Source: Andreprevotia chitinilytica DSM 18519 (GTDB lineage Bacteria; Pseudomonadota; Gammaproteobacteria; Burkholderiales; Chitinibacteraceae). From it: a DNA stretch of 64,000 nucleotides. The position numbers were made by a program, and so were the translations under genes. The DNA lies in the NCBI RefSeq assembly GCF_000711875.1, contig NZ_JONM01000006.1, positions 1-64,000 of the forward strand, given 5' to 3'. Below, in pieces: positions 18,530-27,091 of this stretch; the stretch's first letter is position 1; each line of letters begins with the position of its first letter. Under the pieces are notes generated by a model. That model ran no database searches. It had not been told where the DNA came from and was given only the letters and a program-made list of their open reading frames with translations.

Positions 18530-20524
18530 CTATCGCCGCACCCAAATCCCCACCGGCGGCTGCCCGGCCGGGCCGAAGCCTTGCCAGCCGTAGCTTGCGC
18601 CCAACTCACCCGCCCACTTGCTCCAGGCGGCGGTGTTGGCGGCATCCTTGCCGTTCCAGACGATGTAGCGCACGTTGTTGGCCAGCAGCCAGGTACGGGC
18701 GTCCGGCAGGTTGCCGGCGTAGAAGCTGCGGATCGAATTCAGCGTCAGGTAGGCTTCCGGCGCGCTGCCGTGCCACGTGGTCAGGTGCGATGGCCAGCCG
18801 AGCAGGCCCGGCTTGACGGCGAAGATCGCGTAGATGCCGCCATCGGTGTAGGCATCGGCGTAGAGGTTCTCCATCACGATGCCGTCCGGTGCTGCGCTCA
18901 GGTAGCGGAACATGTCGCGCACGGTGGCATCGCCGGTGTAGATGCCGCTGGCGTGCAGCTGTCCGCGGTCGCTACTGTCATTGACGCGGAAGTAGTTGAA
19001 GACGTCCACCGCGTACAACAGCGTCACGGCAACGGTAATGCCGGTGACCCAGCGCACCCACTTGGCTTTCGCGCCCAGCAACAGGCTGGTCAGCGCGATC
19101 TGCACGCCGCACCAGATCCAGCCCCACCACTTCATGGTCGAGTTGGTGCGCTCGTAACGGCCGCCGGACGGGTCTTTGACGTAGAACAGTTCGGTAAACA
19201 CCAGCAGCAGGCCAAAGCCGAGGGCGAAATACATCGTCAGCTTGCGGGTGTCGCGACGGGTGAGACCGATGGCGATCATCAGCAGCGTCGGCCAGTGCAG
19301 CGCCAGGAATTGCTGCCACGGCGTGTGATCCAGCGCGCTGACGAACTTGATCGGCGTCGCCAGTGATTTGGCGGTGAAGCCGGTCAGGAAGGGGTAGAGC
19401 AGCAGGAAGGCGATGACGCCGCCGATGATCAAGGCGATCCAGTCGCCCTTCGGCGCGCCTTCCTCGTTCTTCTTGCGACTGCGCCACGCGGCCCAGCCGC
19501 CCACCAGCAGGAACTGCAGCGGGAATACCCAGGTATTGGTCGCGATGGTGATCGGCACGGTAAAGCCGATCAGCGCCGTATTCAGTCGCGCCATGCCCAC
19601 GCCGGTTTCCACCATGCCGATCAACGCCAGCGCCAAGGCCAAGAGGAAGAAGCCACCCAGCGGCGGGTGATAGTCGCCGACGTAATACTGATAGCCGAAG
19701 CCCTCCATCGGCAGCTCGCGGCGCTCGAAGCCATCCGGAATCGGTTGCAGGAACCAGTCGTGACCGATGCGGGTGTTGGTTTGCTCGCGGTCATACAGGC
19801 CGACGAAGCGCGCGCTACCCCACATGCGGTTGTTGGCATCGCCGCTGCTATCGGCCGTGGCTTCGTGGACCAGATGCACGAACGGCGTCGCGCCCGTGCC
19901 GCCGATGATGAAGGCGGCAACCACCAGCACGCGCCAGTTGCGGTGCGCGACGAAGCGACCGGCGAAATCCCACGCCAGCGCACCCGTCATGCCCATCAGC
20001 AGCGGCATCGCCAGGTTGTAGGTCAGGCCGGGCGACAGATCGAACATCCGCCCCATCAGCGCTGCGCCGTAATGCTGGAAGGCGTAGTAGAAATCGAAGG
20101 AACGCGGCGGGAACCAGTGATCCAGCGGCGGCAAGGTGCTGCCGGGCAGGTAGTTGGTGATGAAGAACAGATCGGTTACGCGCTCGGACGTCGGGAAGAT
20201 CGACGGGAAGAACCACTTCCACACCAGCCCGTAACCGACGAGTACCCAGAACACGGCTTCCGAGCGGATGAAGCGGGCCTCTTGTAGGCGGGCCTTATCC
20301 CACCACAGCACCAAGCCCGCCGCCGCCGCGGTGAAGGGCCACAGCCACGCCAACTTGCCCCAGCCGTGGAAGTGCTCCAGGAAGAAGCAGGTGAGCGTAA
20401 CGGCCAGCACGCCGACGGCGCGGGCGACGTGGAAGGACGGAATCCAGCGCGACAACAGCGCGGAGACGCCGGCGAAATGCAGCAGGATCAGCGCCAGCGT
20501 GAGCAGGTAGTAGATCGACGTCAT
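18530..20524 (-). CDS. DUF2298 ('YYY') giant membrane protein, putative GT-C glycosyltransferase, copy 1
   Basis: The protein has 664 residues and a dozen or so hydrophobic helices from the N-terminus, with hydrophilic loops between. The block TDLFFITNYLPGSTLPP with LDHWF and SFDFYYAFQHYGAAL fits the DUF2298/Chlor_Arch_YYY signature (DL..N...S..PP.DPW.....NYYYFGH). That family is best known from archaea and Chloroflexi and has no proven function; a GT-C-like lipid-linked sugar transferase role is inferred. A paralogue is next to it, and gtrA/gtrB-like genes follow, which supports periplasmic sugar transfer. The ATG at 20524 aligns with the paralogue start. Confidence 0.75.
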   Translation of the reverse strand: MTSIYYLLTLALILLHFAGVSALLSRWIPSFHVARAVGVLAVTLTCFFLEHFHGWGKLAWLWPFTAAAAGLVLWWDKARLQEARFIRSEAVFWVLVGYGLVWKWFFPSIFPTSERVTDLFFITNYLPGSTLPPLDHWFPPRSFDFYYAFQHYGAALMGRMFDLSPGLTYNLAMPLLMGMTGALAWDFAGRFVAHRNWRVLVVAAFIIGGTGATPFVHLVHEATADSSGDANNRMWGSARFVGLYDREQTNTRIGHDWFLQPIPDGFERRELPMEGFGYQYYVGDYHPPLGGFFLLALALALIGMVETGVGMARLNTALIGFTVPITIATNTWVFPLQFLLVGGWAAWRSRKKNEEGAPKGDWIALIIGGVIAFLLLYPFLTGFTAKSLATPIKFVSALDHTPWQQFLALHWPTLLMIAIGLTRRDTRKLTMYFALGFGLLLVFTELFYVKDPSGGRYERTNSTMKWWGWIWCGVQIALTSLLLGAKAKWVRWVTGITVAVTLLYAVDVFNYFRVNDSSDRGQLHASGIYTGDATVRDMFRYLSAAPDGIVMENLYADAYTDGGIYAIFAVKPGLLGWPSHLTTWHGSAPEAYLTLNSIRSFYAGNLPDARTWLLANNVRYIVWNGKDAANTAAWSKWAGELGASYGWQGFGPAGQPPVGIWVRR

Positions 20525-20610
20525 GGTGTTCTGCTTTTGTACTTACCGGTTTTGGGCCGGAAATTGATCAAAATTTCTCGGAGCTGCTAAGAGTCTGTTC
20601 AAAATCTTTG

Positions 20611-20750
20611 TTCCCTCTCCCACTCGTGGGAGAGGGTTAGGGAGAGGGTGCTTGCAAAGAACGCTGCATGTTGCACGACCCTCTCCCCCGGCCCCTCTCC
20701 CACTAATAGCTGGGCAAGGCTGAAGCCTTGCACGCGAGGGCGAGGGGAGA
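20611..20750. repeat. CCCTCTCCC dispersed element, copy A
   Basis: This is an element of about 140 bases beginning TTCCCTCTCCCACTCGTGGG and ending with an inner hairpin GCAAGGCTGAAGCCTTGC and CGAGGGCGAGGGGAG. It fills the space between the two DUF2298 genes. Other copies lie at 25249, 38098, 47235, 50578, 53995 and 60811. Confidence 0.85.
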
Positions 20751-20770
20751 AAGCCTGCTTTAGCTGGCTC

Positions 20771-22747
20771 CTATCGATACAGGCGCTTGAACACGCCATA
20801 TTGTTCATCGCCATTGGCCCACAGCGGCATCCACACGTAATCGGGGGCGAGCTGGGTCTTGAGCTGGGCGAGGACCGGGCCGTGCGCCGAGTCGAAACGG
20901 CTCCACACCATGTACTGGATGCGCTGGTTCTTCAGCCAGTCTTTCGCGTCCGGCAACTGCCCTTGATACAGGGAGCGAACCGCGTCGGCACGCTGCCCGA
21001 CAAAGCCGGGATTCGCGCGCCATTCATTCACGTGATCCGGCCAGCCGATGGCGGACGGTTGCCCCGCGTGCATCGCAAAGCCGGAGGTCTGGCTGTAAGA
21101 GCCGCGTTCCACGCTCTCCAGCGTCAGGCCCTGTGGCGCGGCGCGCAGCCAGGTGAGGATGGCGCGGTTGGCGTCGTCATCGCGCAGCCAGCCATCACCC
21201 TGGATACGACCGGCGTGCGGTCGCTGTGAGGACATCCAGAAGTTGGCTTGCGGCAGCAGGTACAGCGATACGGCAAACACCGGCACCAGCGCGGCGGCGC
21301 GCAGCCATTTTTGCCGGGCGGATGCATTGAGCGCCGTCAGCCAGACCAGTGCGAACGGGTAGAGCCACGACCACCACTTCAGCACGGTGTTGAAGCGCTC
21401 GTATGCGCCGCTGTGCGGGTCGTGGACGGTGATGAATTCCGTCATCAGCCACATTGCGACGACGCCAAACGCCGACCACCACGCCAGCCGGTTCTTCGGC
21501 CCTTGCAGCAAGGCCAGCACCACCAGCCACAGGATCGGCCACCAGATCGCCAAGCCTTGGCGCAGCGGCGTGTGATCGAACGTTTCCGTCCAGCCCAGCG
21601 GCGTGGAGAGCGCATTGGGAACGAAATTGCTGAGGAAGGGGTAGAGCAGCAGCGATGCAGCGATGGCGCCAGCCATCAACCAAGGCAGGTAATGCGCCAG
21701 CTTGCCGCGCCAGCGATAGACGAACCAGCCGGCCACCAGCAGCACTTGCAAGGGGAACACCCAGGTATTGAGCGCCAGTGGCAGGGGCATGGTCGCGCCA
21801 AGCGCAAAAGCCAGCGGGCGGGCATCATCGCCTTCCTCGGGCTTTTCCAGCCGTGCCATCAGCGCCAGCGCGAAGAACAGCAGCGCAAAGCCACCGATCG
21901 GTGGGTGCACGTCGCCCAGGAAGAGCAGGTAGGACGGCGTTTCCAGCGGCAGGTCGCGCGGCTCGAACCCTGGTACGGGCGCAGTTTCCGGTGTCAGTTT
22001 GGGGAACAGCTGCTTGCCGAATTCGCTGGTGATGTCTTGATCGAACCGCCCGGCAAAGCGGGTGTTGCCCCACATCTGGATCTCGGCATTGCCGGGGAAC
22101 AGCATGGTGAGCAGCGGTGCAACGCCGGTGCCGCCGCAGATCAGCGCCACCACGATCAGCACCTTCACCGGCAGCTTGGTGACGAAGCGGCTGGCCACGC
22201 TCCAGCCCAGACTGCCAAGCAAGCCGAACACGACCGCGCCGCCCAGGTTCATCGCTACGCCGGCCGATACGCCAAGCCAGCGGCCCAGCAGCGCGACCGA
22301 GTAATGCAGGAAGCCGTAATAGAAGTTGAAGACGTAACCGGGCAACCAGCGATCGGCCGGGGGCAGGGTGTCGCCGCCGATGTAGTTGTTGATGAAATAG
22401 AGATCGGTCAGGTGTTCGGTGGCGGCATCGATATCCGGGTAGGCCAGCCGCCAGATCAATGCGAACAGGAAGGGCACCACGAACGGCAATTCGCCATCCA
22501 GCCAATCCTTGCTGCATAGCCGTTTGCCAATGAGGGCGACCGCGGCGATCGTGGTGATCGGCCACAGGAAGCCGAGCTTGCCGAGCCCGATGAAGTGCTC
22601 GACAAAGAACAGCACGAGGCAAATGGCCAACAGGCCACCGGCACGGGCGATGTTGCGGTCAGGCAGCCAGCGCGTGAACAGGCACGCCAAGCCGCCCAGA
22701 TTGACGAGCAGGATTGCTACCGTCAACGCTAGGTAGATTGCATTCAA
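20771..22747 (-). CDS. DUF2298 ('YYY') giant membrane protein, putative GT-C glycosyltransferase, copy 2
   Basis: The protein has 658 residues with the TTG start chosen here. It is paralogous to copy 1 along its length: NAIYLALTVAILL against TSIYYLLTLALILL, TDLYFINNYIGGDTLPP against TDLFFITNYLPGSTLPP, and FNFYYGFLHYSVAL against FDFYYAFQHYGAAL. An in-frame ATG at 22762 has no ribosome site. GGAGGAG lies five bases before the TTG at 22747, and the alignment to copy 1 starts there, so TTG is preferred. It is probably the first gene of a four-gene minus-strand set ending in gtrB. The function is inferred as periplasmic sugar transfer. Confidence 0.75.
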   Translation of the reverse strand: MNAIYLALTVAILLVNLGGLACLFTRWLPDRNIARAGGLLAICLVLFFVEHFIGLGKLGFLWPITTIAAVALIGKRLCSKDWLDGELPFVVPFLFALIWRLAYPDIDAATEHLTDLYFINNYIGGDTLPPADRWLPGYVFNFYYGFLHYSVALLGRWLGVSAGVAMNLGGAVVFGLLGSLGWSVASRFVTKLPVKVLIVVALICGGTGVAPLLTMLFPGNAEIQMWGNTRFAGRFDQDITSEFGKQLFPKLTPETAPVPGFEPRDLPLETPSYLLFLGDVHPPIGGFALLFFALALMARLEKPEEGDDARPLAFALGATMPLPLALNTWVFPLQVLLVAGWFVYRWRGKLAHYLPWLMAGAIAASLLLYPFLSNFVPNALSTPLGWTETFDHTPLRQGLAIWWPILWLVVLALLQGPKNRLAWWSAFGVVAMWLMTEFITVHDPHSGAYERFNTVLKWWSWLYPFALVWLTALNASARQKWLRAAALVPVFAVSLYLLPQANFWMSSQRPHAGRIQGDGWLRDDDANRAILTWLRAAPQGLTLESVERGSYSQTSGFAMHAGQPSAIGWPDHVNEWRANPGFVGQRADAVRSLYQGQLPDAKDWLKNQRIQYMVWSRFDSAHGPVLAQLKTQLAPDYVWMPLWANGDEQYGVFKRLYR

Positions 22748-22967
22748 TTTCCACTCCTCCATGCCCAGTGGGGGGCCACGCTGTGCGTGATCGTACCGGC
22801 ATCTATTCCGTCTGAGTACGACGGGATGTGCCGGTTTCGTTGTAAGCGGCGAGCTTACTACAACTTGGGGCTGTGTCTACATCCAAATGGCATTCCGTTC
22901 TACCGGCAGTCGGGACAAAGCGGGCTGGGCTTGCTTGCAAGGCGGGGTGCGGGTTCCAATCCGGGCC

Positions 22968-23243
22968 ATGTCTGATTTATCCCTCTCCTGCCGCCCACGT
23001 TGCGCCGCCTGCTGTATCGCCCCATCGATCTCCAGCCCGATTCCGGGCATGCCCGACGGTAAGCCGGCAGGTGTGCCATGCGTACAACTAACTGATGATT
23101 TGATGTGCGCCATCTTCGGCGACCCGCGTCGCCCGGCGGTGTGTGGCGGGCTGCAACCTTCGGCGGAGATGTGCGGAGCGGATCGGGAGGCGGCGCTGGT
23201 CTGGCTGACCGCGTTGGAGGTTGCGACCAGCCCGGCGCACTGA
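22968..23243 (+). CDS. YkgJ-family cysteine-cluster protein
   Basis: The protein has 91 residues. The pattern [17 protein letters not shown] (start), [24 protein letters not shown] and SAEMCG matches the YkgJ/UPF0153 cysteine cluster, thought to bind a metal (zinc or iron-sulfur). Function is unknown. The frame is open upstream to 22887, but family members begin close to the first cysteines, so the ATG at 22968 ([10 protein letters not shown]) is chosen. It is divergent from the DUF2298 gene. Confidence 0.8.
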   Translation: MSDLSLSCRPRCAACCIAPSISSPIPGMPDGKPAGVPCVQLTDDLMCAIFGDPRRPAVCGGLQPSAEMCGADREAALVWLTALEVATSPAH

Positions 23244-23390
23244 GTGGTGTTGGCAAGATCGGCAAGCGGCATTGCACCGCGTATCGCCGGGGGCTGATTC
23301 GATCAACCCCACGCATCAACCCCACTCAAATACGGAGCAGGCCACGCACGCGTTGCATACGGGCGCAGCCTGCGGGCGGGGGCTGGCTAG

Positions 23391-24242
23391 TTACCAGCTA
23401 TCGTTGTTGCCCATGTCGACACCACCACCGCTATCGCTGCTGCTGTCGTTGCTCCCCCAATCCGGACCATTGCCGAAATCGACGGGCTGGGTTTCCAGCT
23501 GTTGGGTCGCGTAGTCGTTGCCGGCCGGGGCATTGGGCGCTTCGGTATAGCGGGGCGGCTGGGCATAAGAAGATTCGTTGCGGCGATGATCCAGCATCTC
23601 TTCCACCAGCATGCCGGCGGCGAAACCACCTGCAGCCCCGGCGATGGCCGCGCCGGCCCCACTGCCGCCGCTGCCATTGTTGATGATGGTCGTGCCACCG
23701 CCGCCACCTCCTGCGTAGCCGGAGTAGCCCCCACCGGAATAGCCACCGCCCATTCCACCGCCGACCGGCATCACCGTTGCGTTATTGCGGCGGTTGAAGA
23801 TGACCGCCAGCAAGATGGCACCGCCGACCAGCAAGGCAATCACCAGCCATATCGGGAAGCCGGACGAGTGTGCTTGCTCGTCCGGGGCACGCACGACTTG
23901 CGCCGGCGCGTTGTTGCGGTGTTGTGCCGCTGCCAGCAGGGCCTCGAATTGGCCGAATTTTTCCGGATTGGTGAAGTGGATCTGCGGATCGATCTGCTTC
24001 GCTTTGGCCGCTTCCGTCGCCGCTTGGCCCATCTGGCCGTTGTGCGCCAGGATTTCGGCATAGATGTAGTGCGCTTTGGCTGACTCGGGGTGCGCGCTGA
24101 CCGCCTCTTGCATCATGGTCTGGGCGTGCTGGTAATCGCCCTTGCTGACCGCATCCTTGACTTGTTGTTCGCTGGGCGCAGCCAGACACAAGGTTGCCGA
24201 ACACAGCGTAATGAGCACCAGCGCTCGGGCAGAACGAAACAT
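23391..24242 (-). CDS. Secreted TPR protein with one membrane anchor and Gly-rich C-terminal domain
   Basis: The protein has 283 residues. A signal peptide (about 1-22, ending LCLA) leads into a short TPR-like alpha region (EQQVKDAVSKGDYQHAQ, AKAHYIYAEILAHNGQM), a membrane helix (about 133-150, FPIWLVIALLVGGAILLAVI), and a Gly/Tyr-rich stretch (GGGMGGGYSGGGYSGYAG). The tail is acidic, Asn/Asp/Ser-rich. AAGGAG six bases before the ATG at 24242 fixes the start against two upstream Met codons. I do not recognise a named family. The architecture suggests an envelope scaffold with the TPRs in the periplasm. It is convergent with the YkgJ gene. Confidence 0.7.
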   Translation of the reverse strand: MFRSARALVLITLCSATLCLAAPSEQQVKDAVSKGDYQHAQTMMQEAVSAHPESAKAHYIYAEILAHNGQMGQAATEAAKAKQIDPQIHFTNPEKFGQFEALLAAAQHRNNAPAQVVRAPDEQAHSSGFPIWLVIALLVGGAILLAVIFNRRNNATVMPVGGGMGGGYSGGGYSGYAGGGGGGTTIINNGSGGSGAGAAIAGAAGGFAAGMLVEEMLDHRRNESSYAQPPRYTEAPNAPAGNDYATQQLETQPVDFGNGPDWGSNDSSSDSGGGVDMGNNDSW

Positions 24243-24416
24243 CGCAATCTCCTTGGACATGATTCGTGATGAACCATACGCGCATGACATATGGGCAGCT
24301 GCGGCGGATTCTAGCGCTTGTCGTGGCGTACTGGATGAACGGCGTGTTGCGGTGCGTTACCGACCTTTGCCGCTAGTCCCGATCAATAGTATTTTTTTAC
24401 TAAAATCGTCGTAACA

Positions 24417-24435
24417 ATCAATTAGAACAATTGAT
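24417..24435. promoter_or_regulatory. Inverted repeat upstream of the peroxiredoxin-glutaredoxin gene
   Basis: ATCAATT and AATTGAT are perfect 7-bp arms with a 5-base AGAAC spacer, about 70 bases before the ATG and just after an AT-rich run with a possible -10 (TAAAAT at 24401). It is a candidate operator for a peroxide- or redox-responsive regulator. It does not clearly match an OxyR site. Confidence 0.4.
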
Positions 24436-24507
24436 CGGTATTCGGGATACTTCGTCTGTCGCTGCGATGCAGCCCCCAAATTCAGTGTCAGACCAAGGAG
24501 ATCCACC

Positions 24508-25242
24508 ATGTTCCAGAATCGTGAAGGCCAACGCGTACCGAACGTCACTTTCCGCACCCGCGTCAACAATGAGTGGAAGAACGTCACCACCGACGACCTG
24601 TTCAAGGGCAAGACGGTTGTGCTGTTCTCGCTGCCGGGTGCATTTACCCCGACGTGTTCGTCCACCCATCTGCCGCGCTACAACGAACTCGCGCCGGCAT
24701 TCGCCAAGAACGGCGTTGATTCCATCCTGTGCGTGTCGGTCAACGACACCTTCGTAATGAACGAATGGGCCAAGGATCAGGAAGCCGCCAACATCGTCAT
24801 GGTGCCGGATGGCAACGGTGAATTCACCGATGGCATGGGCCTGCTGGTCGACAAATCCGACTTGGGCTTCGGCAAGCGCAGCTGGCGCTATTCCATGTTG
24901 GTGAAGGATGGCGTGGTCGAGAAGATGTTCATCGAGCCGGTGAAAGAAGGCGACCCGTTTGAAGTGTCCGATGCCGACACCATGCTCGACTACATCAACC
25001 CGACCGCCAAGAAGCCGGATCAGGTCGTCGTGTTCTCCAAGGTCGGCTGCCAGTTCTGCGCCAAGGCCAAGGCCCTGCTGACCGAACACGGTTACGACTA
25101 CGCCGATGTGCCGCTGGACAACAAGGTGCGCGGCAAGGTACTGGGCGCTGTGTCCGGTGGCGTGATGACTGCGCCGCAAGTGTTCATCAACGGCAAGCTG
25201 ATCGGCGGCCACGAGCAACTTGAGAAGTTCCTGGCGAAGTGA
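24508..25242 (+). CDS. Hybrid peroxiredoxin-glutaredoxin (Prx5-Grx fusion)
   Basis: The protein has 244 residues. The N-terminal Prx5-type domain (1-165) has the peroxidatic Cys50 in [14 protein letters not shown]. The C-terminal glutaredoxin domain (about 172-244) has the CQFC redox motif ([17 protein letters not shown]) and [14 protein letters not shown] for glutathione binding. It reduces H2O2 and alkyl hydroperoxides with glutathione in one polypeptide, as known from Haemophilus and Neisseria relatives. AAGGAG precedes the ATG. A disulfide reductase gene follows 290 bases downstream on the same strand and may serve the same glutathione cycle. Confidence 0.95.
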   Translation: MFQNREGQRVPNVTFRTRVNNEWKNVTTDDLFKGKTVVLFSLPGAFTPTCSSTHLPRYNELAPAFAKNGVDSILCVSVNDTFVMNEWAKDQEAANIVMVPDGNGEFTDGMGLLVDKSDLGFGKRSWRYSMLVKDGVVEKMFIEPVKEGDPFEVSDADTMLDYINPTAKKPDQVVVFSKVGCQFCAKAKALLTEHGYDYADVPLDNKVRGKVLGAVSGGVMTAPQVFINGKLIGGHEQLEKFLAK

Positions 25243-25248
25243 TCTTGC

Positions 25249-25387
25249 TCCCCTCGCCCGCTTGCGGGAGAGGGGCCGGGGGTGAGGGGAGTGCCAATTG
25301 CATCGACCTTAGCAAGCACCCTCTTCCTGGCCCTTTCCCACTAATTAGCTGAGCAAGGCTGAAGCCTTGCACGCGAGTGAGAGGGAA
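25249..25387. repeat. CCCTCTCCC dispersed element, copy B
   Basis: The left part reads CTCCCCTCGCCCGCTTGCGG. The right end has TTAGCTGAGCAAGG, the hairpin GCAAGGCTGAAGCCTTGC, and CACGCGAGTGAGAGGG. The element starts only seven bases after the peroxiredoxin stop codon. Confidence 0.85.
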
Positions 25388-25416
25388 CAGATAACAACTT
25401 GTTTCAAGTGATGTGC

Positions 25417-25443
25417 GTTGCCCCCTGAATAAAAGGGGGCAAC
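25417..25443. repeat. Hairpin between the peroxiredoxin and reductase genes
   Basis: GTTGCCCCCT pairs with AGGGGGCAAC across a 7-base loop. There is no T-run. A weaker hairpin (CCCCTT ACGC AAGGGG) follows near 25490. These could end or process the upstream transcript. Confidence 0.5.
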
Positions 25444-25531
25444 GAGGGATGCGCCAATGGTGATCCCGTTGGCGTAGTGATCCCCGTAACCCCCTTACGC
25501 AAGGGGAGATAACAATATTGGAGTACCCACC

Positions 25532-26920
25532 ATGAACACGATCCACATTGATGTTGCTGTCATTGGCGCTGGCACCGCCGGGCTGGCTGCGTATCGCGCC
25601 GCCAAGGCTGCTGGCAAATCCGCCGTGGTGATCGAAAGCGGCCCCTACGGCACCACTTGCGCCCGCGTTGGCTGCATGCCGTCCAAACTGCTGATCGCCG
25701 CCGCCGAAGCCGCGCACGAGCTGCGCCATACCGCCCCATTCGGCGTGCATGTCGATGGCGATATCCGTATCGATGGCCGCGAAGTGATGGATCGCGTGAA
25801 GCGCGAGCGGGATCGTTTCGTTGGTTTCGTGGTGCGCGGTGTCGAGAACATTCCGGCTGAGGACAAGCTCGTCGGCCAAGCCCGTTTTGCCGATAACACC
25901 ACGCTGCAAGTGGGCGATATCACCGTACACGCCAGCCGCGTGGTGATCGCGACCGGCTCCAGCCCGTCGATTCCCGAGCCGTTCAAGGTGTTCGGCGACC
26001 GCCTGATCATCAACGACGACGTCTTTGCGTGGGATACCCTGCCGCGCCGCGTGGCGGTGTTCGGCCCCGGCGTGATCGGCCTCGAACTCGGTCAGGCGTT
26101 GTCCCGTCTTGGCGTGCATGTGCGGATGTTCGGCCACGGTAATTCGGTTGGGCCGCTGTCCGATCCGGCCATTCGCGACTACGCCAAGGCTGCGTTTCAG
26201 AGCGAGTTTTACCTTGATCCGCATGCCAAGATCGAACACATGGCGCGGGATGGCGATGAAGCGGTCATCACCTACGTGAACCTCGCTGGCGAAACCGTGA
26301 CCGAGCGTTTCGACTACGTGTTGGCCGCGACCGGTCGTCGCCCGAACGTGGCCAATCTGGGGCTGGAAAATACCGGCTTGGAACTCGATGCGCGTGGCGT
26401 GCCGGTGTTTGATGCGACCACCCTGCAATGCGGCAAATCGCCGGTTTTCATCGCTGGCGACGCCAACAACATCCTGCCGTTGCTGCATGAAGCGGCCGAC
26501 GAAGGCAAAACCGCGGGCGAGAACGCCGCCAACTACCCGAACGTGAAGCCCGGCCTGCGCCGCGCGCCGATCGGCGTAGTGTTCAGCGATCCGCAAATCG
26601 CGATGGTCGGCAAGCGGTTCGCAGATCTCAAACCGGGGACGTTCGTGACCGGTGAAGTGAGCTTCGAAGACCAGGGCCGCAGCCGCGTGATGCTGAAGAA
26701 CCGGGGCCTGATGCACGTGTATGCGGATAGCGAAACCGGCCGCTTCCTCGGCGCCGAATGGACCGGCCCGCGTGCCGAGAACATCGCCCACACGTTGGCT
26801 TGGTCGGTGCAGCAAGGCTTGAGCGTCGCGCAGATGCTGGAGATGCCGTTCTATCACCCGGTGGTGGAAGAAGGCTTGCGCACTGCATTGCGTGATGCGG
26901 CGGCGAAGCTGGCGGCCTGA
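25532..26920 (+). CDS. Dihydrolipoyl dehydrogenase-family flavoprotein disulfide reductase
   Basis: The protein has 462 residues. The FAD dinucleotide motif GAGTAGLAAYRAAKAAG, the redox disulfide CARVGC within GTTCARVGCMPSK, the NAD(P) domain (VFGPGVIGLELGQAL) and the C-terminal dimer domain with the catalytic His-Glu segment FYHPVVEEGL are all present. The family moves electrons from NAD(P)H through FAD to a disulfide. There is no lipoyl domain and no 2-oxoacid dehydrogenase gene nearby. Its position after the peroxiredoxin-glutaredoxin suggests a glutathione-cycle or other low-molecular-weight thiol role rather than central metabolism. That is an inference from context. Confidence 0.85.
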   Translation: MNTIHIDVAVIGAGTAGLAAYRAAKAAGKSAVVIESGPYGTTCARVGCMPSKLLIAAAEAAHELRHTAPFGVHVDGDIRIDGREVMDRVKRERDRFVGFVVRGVENIPAEDKLVGQARFADNTTLQVGDITVHASRVVIATGSSPSIPEPFKVFGDRLIINDDVFAWDTLPRRVAVFGPGVIGLELGQALSRLGVHVRMFGHGNSVGPLSDPAIRDYAKAAFQSEFYLDPHAKIEHMARDGDEAVITYVNLAGETVTERFDYVLAATGRRPNVANLGLENTGLELDARGVPVFDATTLQCGKSPVFIAGDANNILPLLHEAADEGKTAGENAANYPNVKPGLRRAPIGVVFSDPQIAMVGKRFADLKPGTFVTGEVSFEDQGRSRVMLKNRGLMHVYADSETGRFLGAEWTGPRAENIAHTLAWSVQQGLSVAQMLEMPFYHPVVEEGLRTALRDAAAKLAA

Positions 26921-26949
26921 TCTGATCTCCATGTAGTTGCAGCACCATG

Positions 26950-26985
26950 AAAGCCCGTTCTCTGACCTTGGGGGACGGGCTTTTT
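26950..26985 (+). terminator. Rho-independent terminator after the disulfide reductase gene
   Basis: AAAGCCCGT pairs with ACGGGCTTT around a 16-base loop and is followed by a T-run. It lies 30 bases beyond the stop at 26920. Confidence 0.8.
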
Positions 26986-27091
26986 GTTTTGCAGCGTTCG
27001 GGCCACGCTGCAAGCGCGTGCACGGCACTCGCCTGGCCGGGCTACAACTAAAACAAGCCTCTGGATCGTTCACCTGCAGGGAACGTACCTC

